Notes: generated from the letters alone by a model not told the origin. 64,000 nucleotides of DNA from Symbiodinium natans (GCA_905221605.1 CAJNDS010000154.1:100001-164000), one strand, 5' to 3'; positions 25,036 through 34,420 are shown, numbered from the stretch's first letter. Numbers and translations: made by a program.

Positions 25036-28000
25036 CGGCGCCTGCAGGTTGGTGAATAACGCCTGTCCTGCGTTGCGAATGACGGTGTTCTGCTCCTGTC
25101 ATGCGAAGAAACTCTTGCAGCAATGGAAGCCCGCTTATTCCTTGAACTCCCTGCGGACCTTTCGAGGGTCGTTGCGCATGCTAAAATGCAGCACGCTGTT
25201 CCCGGGGCAAGGAAAGGGCAGGTCAACAGTCGCATCCTCACAATGATTTGTGGTGGTGATGGAGGCAGAGCAGGCAGAGCCCGATTTCACAGCCCATGCC
25301 CAAACCCAGCTGAAAGCATTCCTATGCCATGCGGTCGACGCACACATGGGGGTTTACGACAGTAAGGGACCCCTAATTATAGACCCCCAAATAGTAGAAT
25401 CCCCTTGCAATAAGGACCCCTATTGAGGGTGCCCCTATTGTCGTAAACCCCCAAATAGCTTGGTTTTGGTGCACCAACTCCCGCCTGACAGCCAGGCCAG
25501 TTCTGGGCCGCAGCTAAGCCGATGCACAAAAGCCTCCGGTTTAGGATTTAGGATTTAGGGTTTATAGGGTTTAGGGTTTAGGGTTTAGGGCAAGTTTAGG
25601 GCTGAGAGCTTTCACAAAGAGAACAGCACCCTGCTTCTTCAACTGGTCGACTCAATCAACCACCATGGACACAAACCTGCTGCCCCGCGTCCTGCGCTCC
25701 CAGAAATACGAGTGGCCTTGGAAGAGACCGCAGCATGACTCCTGAAGCTCCTGCCATTGGAGCCGAACATCCCAAGCAAAGCGACTACTTTGGGTGCAAC
25801 GGCCCGGGTGCATTAGCCCTCCGATCCATCCTGCTCGGGCTGAGTGGCGATAAACTGAGCAGGGCTGGGCTGGACTTGAGCCGACATCCGCAGCAGAATG
25901 TGGCGTTGTCAGAAACTTCAGGCTTCCTGATGAGAGCGCTGCGCTGATGATGTGCTGCCAAAGGCCTGCCTGCGCCAGGGACGTCGTACTTGGCGTCCAT
26001 GGCCTGCGCAGATGCACAAAACTCTCGGCATCTCTCGGCCCTTTGCCTGGCCTGCCCCAGTCACAATAGATTCTAAAGGGAAGTCCTCGACATCGTCTGA
26101 GTTGCATTGCTGGACAGGTCGCCGCAAGCCGGTACTCGATCCACACACAGAAACCACCTCAGAATACCTCAGACCTCGATTCCTAGAGGTCGTACGCAAT
26201 GCAAGATTCGGCGCAGCCTTCTTCAAGCCCTCCTTCAGCGTCGCATCTTCCGGCGCAAGCTTGAGGCCAGCCTACTGCACATGTCATGGGCAACCTATAG
26301 AAAACTTCCCACTGCCAAGGGTCTGAGATCTACAGAATCTATACTCTATGTCGGCTTGCCAATGTGTCCAAAAGCACCAATGCCAATGCGCCTTGTATGT
26401 TTCAGCAGCATCATCATACTTTTTCAGGAAGAACTCCGCGAGTCCCTGGCCGCTCGCTTCGTTTAAGTCTTGCAGCCGCTCTTTGCCGCATGATAGCAGG
26501 GGATTCTCTGCCCGCCTTTCGCGTATATCCCTTGGGCCAGTCCGGCTTTAGCCGCACACACTCGGTTCCATCCTGCCAGCCAAAGACCAGGCTTGCACTC
26601 ACCTTCCTGAACTATCCACCCAGGAAACAACAGAAAAGCTGAAGCTAAGGCAATGGAAGCATTCCGAAGCTTGACAGGCTGAGCAGGGCCGCCTCTAAAG
26701 CTTTGTCATAGTCTTCCAGGGACGCATAGCATGCAGACCTCACACCGGAGTCAACGTGTCGCATGTCAGCGGCTTCGAGCCAGACAACCCGAAAAGAACA
26801 TCCAGCATGAGTCATGAGGCAAAGCATGCCTTTTTGCATGACATTGACAAGCATGCTAAGTGATTGCACGCCGGCCTGTTCGAGAAGAATACGTGATCGC
26901 TGGGGTCATGCTTGATGGCCTGTCAGATGGCAGTGGGCATCGCCTCAACCACCGACCTTCGCCACCTCTTTCTAGCTATTTGCAGCATCATGTCCGACAT
27001 GTGGCATCGCAGTCCGGAGGCTTGAAATTCTACGACCTGCTTGGGATGCGAGACGCAAGATCCTGCCGTGCTTTTGTTACTGTGTACCAGACACGCACAG
27101 GTTTGTCCTCACACCCCGAACGAATCTACGAATCTGGTTTGCATGCTGGCTGGCATTTGGAATGCTTGGGAAGAGTCTGGAGATCGGCAATGTGATGCCA
27201 TGTCTGTCATCAAAACTTCCCTGTCCAGGACCTTGAAGGTTCTGGGCAGGAAGGCTCGGCACCCTAAAACAGCTTGCCTCTCTCAGCGACGTTTCCGCGT
27301 TCAGTGCTTTGATATTGGGGTTTCGAGCTGCTTGTCCGGTATAATGTCGGACCGCAACCCTGCCTTGCACATGTTGCTACAAACGGGTAGCAGTTCTCTG
27401 AATTATGTGAGTTCTTGTGGGACAAGAGCGTGTTCATTTGCAGATTTTGGTGGACAAGAATATCCTCCCTAACAAAACCGACTAAGACACCCCCCCCCCA
27501 AAAAAAAAAACAAAAAAAAAAAAACCTATTGTAAACCAACGCTTGTCGGGGGCCAGTTTTCGTCGTGATCTTGAAAATCAACCTGTTGCTTAATGTTGGA
27601 CCCTCTTTAGTGTGTTGGCCCCCCCCCCCCCCCCGAACAGTTGAGGCGTGGATGGGAGCCTGATTACACGGCCCCGGGGGCTTATATGATTTCAATAGGG
27701 AGGAGTTTAGATAGGCTTAAAAGGGGCAGCGATGCCCGGTTATCTTTTTTAAAGGCGCGCCACGTGGAATTTTCTTACGGCGCCCGGACGGTTTGACTTT
27801 AAAGGAGACCCCGCAAACAGTCAGGGGGTCCTGAATAATTTGGCCAAATTGACTTTAAAGGGGAGGCCCCTACTAAAGCGGGTCTAACATTACATGAGCG
27901 GCACGACTGTTCACAACAGTTATCATAGGCACTGTCGCCATCTCCAGTGTTCTCATCATCGTCGTGTTTCTTCTGCAAAATAGTTGTCATAGGCAATGTC

Positions 28001-28422
28001 ATACTCTCTGCTGTTCAGATCATCGTCGCGTTTCTTCTTGCAAGGGAGGCTGCTCTGATAGCTAGCACACTTCTCGCTGCAGGAGGAACTCTTCAGAGCC
28101 ATTTTGGCGAAATGAGCCAGCAAGGTTGGTAGCCACCGCCGCTCTGTGATGATTTGAGCTCAACATGGCTGGCAGTGCAGCGTCAGCATGTTTAGGCTTC
28201 CAGAAACACCCAAACATGTCGTTCGAAAACAGGTCACGGAGAGTGACCCGCAGCCTCGGTGAAGTGCTTGATGGCCTCCTTGAAGTTTTTGGCCTTTGAG
28301 AACAGCTTCCGGGAAGGGGGGGGGGGGGGGTCAAAGATCGCCTGAGCTGGAATGTCGAGCCCTGCCTGGAACTCCACGTTGCCCTTGGCCTTGGCCTCGG
28401 CCGCTTTGGCTTTATCAGCCAT
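2634..28422 (-). CDS. STI1: STI1/Hop (Hsp70-Hsp90 organising protein), about 26 kb micro-exon gene
   Basis: Hop is a cytosolic co-chaperone whose TPR domains bind the C-terminal tails of Hsp70 and Hsp90. The start ATG is 28422 ([15 protein letters not shown]), matching STI1 N-termini. Exons in order: 28422-28366, 28293-28255, 26738-26690, 26572-26516, 26445-26392, 26271-26218, about 20416-20388, 20285-20253, 19680-19615, 19469-19410, an uncertain one near 19185-19130, 18627-18577, 18128-18088, 17858-17803, 17657-17614, 17098-17045, 16886-16847, 16665-16625, 16547-16517, 16313-16269, 16173-16117, 15714-15676, 12949-12890, 3424-3375, 3245-3203, 3113-3073, 2961-2912, 2716-about 2634. Domain order is TPR1, DP1, charged linker, TPR2A, TPR2B, about 440 codons located of an expected 540-590. 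Of 26 assigned donors 18 are GC, 6 GA and 2 GT; 24 acceptors read AG then G. Missing pieces: one exon in TPR1 (28254-26739), the TPR1-DP1 linker, one TPR2A exon (17613-17099), and any C-terminal DP2. The last segment runs to a TGA at 2634, but whether that is the true end is unclear. Confidence 0.88.
4886..4982. repeat. Direct duplication of about 45 bases
   Basis: Two adjacent imperfect copies share CAAACAGTGAAGGCTC, then TATAACAGCAACTC, then ATACAGC. It sits inside the large Hop intron and is not obviously coding. Confidence 0.7.
6207..6368. repeat. Interstitial CCCTAAA array
   Basis: About 22 mostly perfect CCCTAAA units with a few indels. This is the Arabidopsis-type telomere repeat that dinoflagellates also use. 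It lies inside the 9.5 kb Hop intron, so it is internal and not a chromosome end. Confidence 0.95.
8588..8908. repeat. Opposed CCCTAAA and TTTAGGG arrays
   Basis: A CCCTAAA array (8588-8665) is followed about 95 bases later by a TTTAGGG array (8760-8908) that includes TTTAGGGG variants. The two face each other and could form a long inverted repeat. Confidence 0.9.
9613..9714. repeat. MITE family M1, copy b with perfect 8-base target duplication
   Basis: A 102-base element starting TTGGGATCTTCCCCC and ending GGGGAACATCCCAA, with inverted repeats of about 36 bases covering most of its length. It is flanked by identical CCTATTGA at 9605-9612 and 9715-9722. Small size, long inverted repeats and an 8-base duplication indicate a non-autonomous DNA transposon; 8-base duplications are typical of hAT-like elements, but assignment is inference. 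Confidence 0.85.
11980..12052. repeat. Interstitial CCCTAAA array
   Basis: About nine CCCTAAA units, with a shorter piece at 11814-11837. It lies inside the 9.5 kb Hop intron. Confidence 0.9.
13136..15094 (-). CDS. Membralin-like ER membrane protein, intronless, nested in a Hop intron
   Basis: A 652-codon open frame from ATG 15094 to the stop at 13136. The N-terminal 60 residues are Pro/Gln-rich. A helix ([20 protein letters not shown]) precedes a first membrane segment near residues 153-175. A lumenal-like domain follows to about residue 405 with N-glycosylation sequons (NLS, NET, NYT). Then come several membrane segments (about 405-437, 480-505, 508-530, 542-590), including [17 protein letters not shown] and [15 protein letters not shown], and an Asp/Gln/Ser-rich tail. 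One membrane helix, a large lumenal loop, then a helix cluster ending in a pattern like HSMIYFF (here HASIMFVL) is the layout of membralin (TMEM259), an ER protein linked to ER-associated degradation. Similarity is by pattern, not by search. It lies on the same strand as Hop, inside intron 15675-12950, and has no introns itself, which suggests retroposition of a spliced copy. Confidence 0.65.
   Translation of the reverse strand: MATNWMQQPPPPAEQYLYTQQPQQPPQPLGPVQGAQGSQAHQGRPNPATDAGPSEPTAQQNWRRPWETSRDRSSFAIGFSTSLVTDVFVELSRTFMLALRLGMVENPPAYSSEATIRPSDLYFLHAIMRGCHDVLLKVIGLLSAEQRALMQQLIWLSTAQVMVLLLMVHVAFVCPYTQINSSLRLSRLVAEEGGWESFRCHSSIENLTSHAIKSPTIVRLELLDTWWARPPAATDVAAVQQLFDHRTLIEDPAFTNLSLSNETGPGSGNYTETGSDILANVLRRLSALVYFGYDVAFPRPTYEVTVGPTAPWLDVKSPGFRDLGVRTRPVRISVEDPAYFGIFLARSLLSSLGLHDIYILHALPRYFLTNADGAICGTNFRPSLHVRTVSSTHSISLEPVESRIAGQKGWFLWAAISNLVSSLLFFSVVAIAAVLFSAFLRRLLVLSCRMYIYNMLCLRQMRRFAFIAEQMRRVNRAPSTILLELWIAWASMAGILLWILVEALQRSCVWFLWILCYAVAEFWGLAHVRTIQSRWLFPRSMLLLHAGAAMYAFWWPLGPLWLLLASLLWAHASIMFVLISDLDCCFALPSDPPNEVLAASLVLPAVPLSRELLKATQDAQDRPQDPQDRSQEEQVSGQGDSLSQAGSEANVE
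15295..15381. repeat. MITE family M2, copy
   Basis: Starts GGGAGTTTACCCTAATA, carries the family core GACCCCCAAATAGTAGGATCC, and ends CCCCTAATATCGTAAACCCC. Flanks are ACAT and ATCT. It lies in the Hop intron upstream of the membralin-like gene. Confidence 0.75.
15482..15612. repeat. AACTATAGT-type minisatellite
   Basis: Repeated 9-10 base units around AACTATAGT, several diverged to AACTAGAGT and AACTTTTGT. It is in a Hop intron. Confidence 0.75.
16269..18627 (-). CDS. STI1: Hop exons: charged linker and TPR2A domain
   Basis: The linker exon 18627-18577 encodes [14 protein letters not shown], typical of the Lys/Glu linker before TPR2A. Following exons give [98 protein letters not shown] and [15 protein letters not shown]. 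This is the Hsp90-binding TPR2A domain in order. Split codons rebuild correctly at each located junction, for example AAAG|GC to CCAG|GC rebuilding Gly before NELY. One exon, equivalent to the R-A-A-x-x-x-E-M segment, is missing between 17613 and 17099. The intron between 18088 and 17858 contains a GGGGTATAA-type minisatellite, and the one after 17614 contains CCCTAAA and CCCTAGA arrays. Confidence 0.85.
17458..17778. repeat. CCCTAAA/CCCTAGA array and facing TTTAGGG array around a Hop exon
   Basis: CCCTAAA and CCCTAGA units at 17458-17562 and TTTAGGG units at 17686-17778 flank the Hop exon at 17614-17657 on both sides, in opposite orientation. Confidence 0.85.
17895..17997. repeat. GGGGGTATAA-type minisatellite in a Hop intron
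   Basis: About ten variable units of TATAAGGGGG or CACAAGGGGG occupy most of the intron between exons 18128-18088 and 17858-17803. Confidence 0.85.
18648..19082. repeat. Largest telomere-like array, mainly the 8-base unit TTTAGGGG
   Basis: About 435 bases. The first 90 are TTTAGGG with variants such as TTTGTAGGG; the rest is dominated by TTTAGGGG. It lies in the Hop intron between the acidic segment and the Lys/Glu linker exon. Confidence 0.95.
19373..19830. repeat. Three short telomere-like arrays between Hop DP1 exons
   Basis: CCCTAAA at 19373-19394 and 19554-19610, and TTTAGGG at 19714-19830. The exons 19410-19469 and 19615-19680 sit between them. The middle array ends five bases from the exon border at 19615. 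Confidence 0.9.
19410..20416 (-). CDS. STI1: Hop exons: DP1 (STI1) domain
   Basis: Four consecutive exons encode [20 protein letters not shown], then a Met/Gln-rich helix ([15 protein letters not shown] and seven more residues), then [20 protein letters not shown]. Together they match the Met-rich helical DP1 region of Hop, which helps transfer client proteins. Donors are AAG|GC, AAG|GC, CAG|GA and AGT|GC. The third exon stops at 19615, and a CCCTAAA array begins only four bases into the intron. An acidic stretch near 19185-19130 ([11 protein letters not shown]) is probably the next exon, but its borders could not be fixed. The first exon start (20416 or 20413) is ambiguous. Confidence 0.78.
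21240..21420. repeat. AT-rich microsatellite
   Basis: Runs of ATAAATATGAA-type units followed by (TA)n. Lies in Hop intron sequence. Confidence 0.85.
23650..23950. repeat. Degenerate TACTATTGTATTATTG repeat
   Basis: Variable units of about 10 bases (TATTATTGTA, TACTTTGGTA). They create long but meaningless open frames rich in Cys, Ile and Leu. Confidence 0.8.
24838..25032. repeat. GA-rich purine tract
   Basis: Imperfect (GA)n on the plus strand ending in an almost pure (GA) stretch at about 25000-25030. It lies in Hop intron sequence. Confidence 0.9.
25348..25452. repeat. MITE family M2, well preserved copy
   Basis: 105 bases from GGGGGTTTACGAC to GTCGTAAACCCCC, with the core GACCCCCAAATAGTAGAATCC. 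Flanks ACAT and AAAT agree at three of four bases. Confidence 0.85.
26218..28422 (-). CDS. STI1: Hop exons 1-6: N-terminal TPR1 domain
   Basis: Readable segments are KAKGNVEFQ then [13 protein letters not shown] (first TPR), [53 protein letters not shown] and [18 protein letters not shown]. These follow the order of the Hsp70-binding TPR1 domain, and the exon lengths 57, 39, 49, 57, 54 and 54 agree in phase. All six donors are GC (CAG|GC, GAG|GC, GCG|GC, then AAG|GC three times). The exon expected to encode the second half of TPR repeat 1 (an A-I-x-x-x-P-x-N-H-x-x-Y-S-N type segment) between 28254 and 26739 was not found. A run of G/C at 28318-28331 and a poly-C tract at 27619-27634 lie in these introns. 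Confidence 0.85.
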
Positions 28423-31400
28423 GGCCTGGCAGCATGGGTTTCAGTGATTCATCATGGTTCATCTCTGTGGAGCAGGGCGTCAAGAGTCTACAAGGATAGG
28501 GGCTTTGGCATTAAAGACATGGCGACTTAGACCAAGTCGTCATCTCAACTGCAGCACGGCGGCCTCGACACCAGTTAAACTGAATTGAGCGGAGCTCCCC
28601 CTCCCTACTTCAAAATACTTCGAATCCCGTGGCAAATTGAGCCATATGCCGAAGGATGTCGTCACATGACACGCGCAAGCTCAAGCAATGACCCCAAAGC
28701 CCGGTCGCCAAGGAAGGTCGACTTTTTTCTGCGCCGGACAGCAGATACCTATACATACTTTGTTGAAGGAGCGCTGTGGAATTCTGCATCTCGCTGATAA
28801 ACACCACATGTTAACAGTATCCGAACAGTTCAAAGGCCATACATCACCTGAATAGCATTTCAGCGGGCCCTGCATGCAACAACCTTGTCTCTCGACTGGC
28901 TGTTCCAACCTGAAGCAGGATTCATCGGTACAATCGCCCTCATGGTCCTGTCAGCTCTGATCGGTGATGCAGATGCCGCTGTCTGTATTGGATCCCGCTT
29001 TCAGTCATAAGTCGTGCAGCATGCGCTGTGATTATTCCCTCGCAAGAAGCGAGATTGAATTTGTGAATGCAGGAAGTGAGAGTGCATTTGCTGTGCAGGC
29101 ACTTCTAGTAAATAACCTTGTCCTGTCCAGTTGCCAGGCTGCCGAACATTCGAGCTACTGCAACTCAAGCCCTGCTTCAGATGAGCTCAGCCCACGGCAA
29201 AAGCATCAACACTCTCAATTCCACTGGGCTGCATCCGCAGAGCAAAATACGAACTACTTTAGCCGAAGCCACGTCCTCACCGGGCCGACAATTAAGCTGT
29301 CAAACCTGGCCCCACACACCCGGCACGAGGGCAAAAAGGTCATAAGCAATGCGTGGTTCAGGGGGTTTATTAGGATGCCACTCGTAAAAATCGCTGCACC
29401 GACTCTGCTCCAGCCTTCACTGCTTCTACGCAAGCCCTGTCTAACCCCTCAATCTTCCTTCGCGGAATCAAAGAACAGGCTGAACAATACTTTCCACGCA
29501 ACACTCCTCCCGTCACCCAGACGAAGTCCTCTCAACTTTTCACCTCTTGCCGGACAACTGCCACGGCAACTGCGACTTCAGTGACTTCAGATTAACTTCA
29601 GATTCTAACAGATTCGAACTGGCCAGTCTTGGGCACCTTAGACACGGCGTCTCTCCCCAGGTCGTCGCAAAGGAGAAGGTGACCCAAGTAGCATGTCCCG
29701 GCTCAGGGCCTGGATTCAAAAGGGGCACTGTATTTACTGTAGTGTTTTGAACTCTGGCATGTTGTGGTCTTGCCTTTTTAGCTCCTTTAATCAGCTTATA
29801 CCATTAGCAAGCAAGCATCAGCCTACGGTAGCACTTGAGCTACAAGATGCTACAAGCCCCGCGATAAACATGGTCCTGGCTCAGCAACTAAAAACACAAA
29901 GACGCTTGCCTGGGCATACTCCGATGTGGCAACCTGCACCCACACATGCCCTCACCGTGGCAAGCTCAACAAAGCTGGGCTGTTGTGAGAATGATCATGG
30001 CGGCGTCGTGAGCTCGAATGCGAACACTTGCGAAATCACAAAGCGTCGTCCAAACACGACCAGCACGAAGCATTTGATTGAAAAGAGTTGTGGAGGGTCT
30101 CGGCCCCGACACTCGGCCGAGAGAAAAGGCTTTCACCTGCACGCACGACAATGGCCTGATGCTCTGAAGTGGCGACCGCCTTGAGGATCACAGCCCCAGA
30201 TTGCTGTCGTCTTGAGATTCAACTACGATCGGGCGTTCCTAATGTGAACATAAGCGAACGGGTCCTAGTTCGCCTCGGCCTCCGGCCGGCAGACATGCCG
30301 AAGAAGCACACCAGGAGCTGGTCTTCTTCCCTTCCCCTCCATTTGGGTGTGGAAGCTCTGAGAGATTGCAGGGGGGACTCCCTGCAGACCCCGGACCCAG
30401 CACTCCCTTACTTGACTTCTTTGCTTCACTTGGCAGCAAGCCCACGAACATCCTGCTCAAGCTTCACTTGGCAACAAGCACACGAGCCCTGCCATTGCCA
30501 GTGCACAAAAAGTTTTGCAGAGCCTGCTCCCACTGTTCGCATACGTCAACCAAGCTCACTTCTGCCGCGGGCTCAAGGTTTCGGGCTTACGGGCCGGCTG
30601 CTCTCGGGCACCTTTTTCCTCGACCTGCGGTTGCTTTTCGTATCTGCGAACTGGAAACTCCGAGGCACGCCGTTTGGACCGGCGACGTGCACGTCCCGCT
30701 GGCCCGGCTGCCGAAGCAGAGCTCTCGTAAGCGCTTAGAATTATCTCCCCCAGACACCCTGCCCAAAGTCGCTCAAAGTGGGCGCACTCAGAAAGACGAA
30801 AGCCGCATGATTGCCAAGAGAACGGCCAGCTGCCCAACTATCCCCTCAAGCAAGAAGCGGCTTCTCTGCTGGCCTTACTGCTGAGGCGGAGTTCTTGTCG
30901 GAGGTCACGGATCATCTGCCTAAATGTTGACTGCTATGCTTCTGTAGATTGCAGATTCTGGCAAGAGGCAAGAGCAGCTAGCCCCTTGCTGCAAGTCGAC
31001 AGAACGGAAGGTTCATCCCATCACGCCAACAATGCTCAACAAAGAGGACTGAAGCTTCGGTCACCTGGTTCCCTACAGTGACTGACAAAGACAGCATAAG
31101 ACAGCCAGACTTCTCTCCAGCCGCCAACCTGAGCTGCTCTTCATGGCACTCGGCGGCTGCGAAGTCCTGGCCACTGCAAAGGCCACACTTGCTCGCTGGC
31201 ACAGGGTCTACATGACAGAACTCTGTGAGTCATTGAGGGGAAGAATGGCTCGTCCTACAGCTGCAGCTTTGAAACCGAAGCTCAACTTCAGTACTCCACT
31301 CTCACGTAGATGTGAGTGCAGCTGGTTAGCTGGATCTGCTTCATGGAGGGCCACTTCATCTGCCGACGTCTGCACTGCATCCGACTGTGGCGTGGCGTTT

Positions 31401-32964
31401 ATCTGGCTATCTCCCATTCGATGACATGCGATTGCTCCGGCTCAGAGTCGGCAGGCACTGTTGAAGTGTTGGGAAGGTGCCCCTCAAACCTCAAACGGAA
31501 GCGTCTGAGTGAGACTTCGTGCTTTCGGCCCTCCACGGAGACTGAAACGGAAGAGCCGAACATACACAGACTTGTAACCGTCACTGCAAATACGTCGAAG
31601 CATGAGAATCGAGGATTTGATTTCTAAAGATACTCGCAAGAGAAAGTGTGTCACCGAAAGGGAGGGCCCGAACGAATTTAAACCTGTCGAGGGTCGGAAC
31701 TGACCCGGTTGGTCCATCTGTTCGAGATTCGCTTTCTACTTAGATTGAACTAGCTACCGTAGGGATGGAGACAGGTGACCTGCTTCTAGTTTCAACCGCC
31801 GAGCGAACCATAAATTGATTAGACTCCAGAAACCTGACCTCGATGTACAATAGCTTCTCACATGGCTGTTCCGACCTGCAGCTCTATGTAACATTCATTC
31901 ATTCGGCATTTGCCCGTCCAAGCTTCTTCACATTGAACAGGCTTCCTTCGGATTAACGTACACGTTCGCACGACGCATCAGCGCTTGATCTGCCTGGGCT
32001 CTGACCTCAGACCCGCACCCTGCGAAATCGGCGAAATGTGCATAGGGTTCACTGGTTCCAGCAATGCTCTGACTAAGACCCCTACAGCAATCTAAACAAC
32101 GAACTCGCGGCCAGCGACTGGCATCGCGCACCTTGCCAAAGCACCCGAGCTGCCGAGCTATGCGTTAGCGCCATCGTCGGTGTCAGGTGTTCTGTGCCAC
32201 CGTCGTAACCTTGCAGGGACTGGCACCAACGCAGTCTGAAACCCGCAGGAAGACCACCTTGATGCAATAGAAGACTGGAGTACGGCACTGAGTAACCCAT
32301 ACGGTAGTAACCCCAACAGGAAAACTTCGGAAGAGTGCCAGCGCACTCAAAAAACTGTCGCGGCGAAACGTTCCATTTTGGTGGGAGGCTCTGAACCGGG
32401 TGCCAGCCCCGAACTTTCACTCCAGATCTAGAGTGCAGCCTTCATGAACCCTAAACCCTCAACCCTCAACTCTAAACCATCTCAGAGACCCCAGACATCC
32501 CTAGACCTGTGGAGGGGGGGGGGGGTTTGGGGGTGGATTCTTCCAACTCCACATTCATAAAAGGGCAAAGTTCCGTTCGGCACCGCCCAAACTTCGCACA
32601 TTTCTGGCGTCGTTTGCAGATCGGCGGCCAAGAGACGAATGAAACATGCTCTTTGTGCCTTTACATGTGACTAAGACTTGTTGCACTACTTCTTTCACCC
32701 TAAACCCTAAACCCGAGACACGGAGTGCATCACCAAAGTTTGCCCGTTACAGTCTCCATCTGAGATCCGGGCTTGGCCACGGCGGGTCGCATGTCTTTCT
32801 TGCACAGGACCTGGTGTCGTGCTCAGGGCTTTTTAGGGTTTAGGGTTTAGGGTTCAGAGTTTATTCGGCACAGTTGGTGGGTCTAGGTGAAACCAGGCGT
32901 ATGCTGTATACCAGAACGTCCTCCAAAACAGCCTCGCTTGTTGTCCAAAGCTGATAAATGCAGC
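28423..32964. other. Gene-poor stretch upstream of Hop
   Basis: No recognisable protein segment and few repeats; short telomere-like pieces at 32447-32480, 32697-32713 and 32831-32860, and a poly-G run near 32514-32524. It should contain the Hop promoter, near 28.4-28.6 kb, and possibly 3' exons of the RING gene. An open segment on the minus strand at 31584-31399 looks somewhat protein-like but is unassigned. Confidence 0.5.
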
Positions 32965-33666
32965 CCAGTTGGCGCATGTTGCATTACGGGCCAGCCATGT
33001 GCAAACACAATCCTTTGGTGTAGGCGGGATCAAGCGTCAAGACACACAACTGCATTGGAGCGCTCTGACTCTGGGACGACGGCTGGAGTATAAGCACTGC
33101 TGTGGATCTGCTGGTTTAATGGCTCCAGGTTTTTTCTACGAAGACGGCCAGCACGGACCTAATGTAGCCGAGGCTCTGCACAGAACACATGCTCGCACGG
33201 CAGGGCAATCAACTCGCCTCGGGTGCACGGCCCACTTCATTGAGGTTTCGACAGACTTTCTGCGCGATGGCGCAGCTCCGCTCGGGTCGTAGTGGAGTTC
33301 ATGTTGTGACTCTCCGCGTGGCATCATGATGCTTCCTGATTCATGGCAAGGCTAAAGACCCTCAGCACACCACCCTTGCAGGTATTGGTCGAGTCTTGAA
33401 TACTGCTCGACCTGAACAGCAACCTACATTCGATAACTCACACCGCCCAAGCCTCAAGCTGTGAGCTCTGAACCCTGAACCGTAGACATAAAAGCTAGAA
33501 TGTGCAGGCATGGAAGTCTGGTCATCTTGAGTTGGTGCTTTGAGGTGGGTTTCGCATCACGTCGCAAGGCAGCCCAGACCCCTGTCTGTTCAGACACGTT
33601 GCAGTTGTCGTCGCTTCTTCCATCAAGGCAAATGGCGCAGCAATCGAAATCAGCACAGAGCTCGGA
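32965..33666 (-). CDS. RING-finger protein, three micro-exons
   Basis: Exons 33666-33621 (SELCADFDCCAICLD), 33217-33177 (ELIALPCEHVFCA) and 33012-32965 (DCVCTWLARNATCAN, then W). The joined frame gives a RING: CAIC, 11 residues, CEH, FCADC, 10 residues, CAN-x. This is the zinc-binding core of RING E3 ubiquitin ligases. Splicing is phase-exact: GATG|GA to GAG|GCGAG rebuilds Gly, then GCA|GA to AAAG|GAT. All donors are GA or GC, the same unusual style as in Hop. The eighth zinc ligand is expected right at the end of the third exon, where the sequence reads TGG (Trp) before GC; either the true border differs or the ligand is altered. Upstream and downstream exons were not found; the helical exon at 34356-34297 may belong to it. 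Confidence 0.7.
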
Positions 33667-34296
33667 CTCGCGGCTCACCTAAGATCTCTGACGCTGCTCT
33701 GATGCATCGTGCATGAAAACCAGATCAACAAGCTTCTAACTGCGTGCATAGCAGTAGTCCGAGCATGGCGAACGAATAGTCCCTCCAAAAGCCGCGAGAC
33801 CCTCCAGACGGTCCGAACCGTCAGAAGCCTCGGATGCCGGACAGATGCCTACGAAACTGCAATGGGCGCAAACCAACATTGCAAGCTTCCTACCTCAAAC
33901 TTCAGCACGACATCAGGATGAGAGACCACAGTAAGGGCCAACAGCAGAAGTCACAAGTTCTCATCGTAATTCATCTCACTGACGGAAGCGCCTGTCAGCT
34001 ACTCTTTGCCAGCTCAGAGGCTCCTCCGGTGACAGGCCGCGATAGGCCCACGGAGCCAGGGACCCCAGGGGAGCACCCTGCAAAGATCGTCTGACTACTG
34101 AGCCATGGCAGGAGGTTGGCGGGATGAACGACGTGGCTTCGGCCGGGTGTGGTATAACTGTCATATATGGTTGCAAGTGTGACTGGCCCGTCATACTTCA
34201 CCCTGTCTTCTCGTGAAGTGAAGACCCCTAAACCCTAAACCCTAAACCCTAAACGACAGATGTATGCCACCATGGAATCCGCTTCCGACTGCGCAC

Positions 34297-34356
34297 CTCC
34301 TGCATCATGCGCAGGCGCTCAGTCGTAATCTCCCGGAGTCTCTCCATGGTGAAGAC
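34297..34356 (-). CDS. Candidate 20-codon helical exon
   Basis: AAAG|GTC acceptor at 34356 and GAG|GTG donor at 34297 bound exactly 60 bases in phase 0, encoding VFTMERLREITTERLRMMQE, a likely amphipathic helix. Telomere-like arrays sit on both sides (34227-34253 and 34366-34420), as for several Hop exons. It may belong to the RING gene downstream. Family unknown. Confidence 0.4.
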
Positions 34357-34365
34357 CTTTGCACA

Positions 34366-34420
34366 GGGTTTAGGGCTTAGGGTTTAGGGTTTAGGGTTTA
34401 GGGTTTAGGGTTTAGGGTTT
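34366..34420. repeat. TTTAGGG array at the 3' boundary of the retroelement
   Basis: About seven units on the plus strand, which is CCCTAAA in the direction of element transcription. It begins 62 bases beyond the ORF2 stop codon. Confidence 0.9.

Larger units (their letters stand above)
20417..26217 (-). other. Hop intron territory, 5.8 kb, coding pieces unresolved
   Basis: Lies between the TPR1 exons and DP1. The Gly-rich and DP1-start exons of Hop should be here. A Gly-rich open segment (GAGGAGGGGG, then LQFDPAVDG) near 20775-20700 and [13 protein letters not shown] near 25181-25142, which is followed by a GA donor, are weak candidates. It also holds TTTAGGG arrays (21776-21850, 22331-22394, 25540-25600), AT-rich (21240-21420) and TAT/TTG-rich (23650-23950) microsatellites, a GA tract and an M2 element at 25348-25452. 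No independent gene was recognised. Confidence 0.5.
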
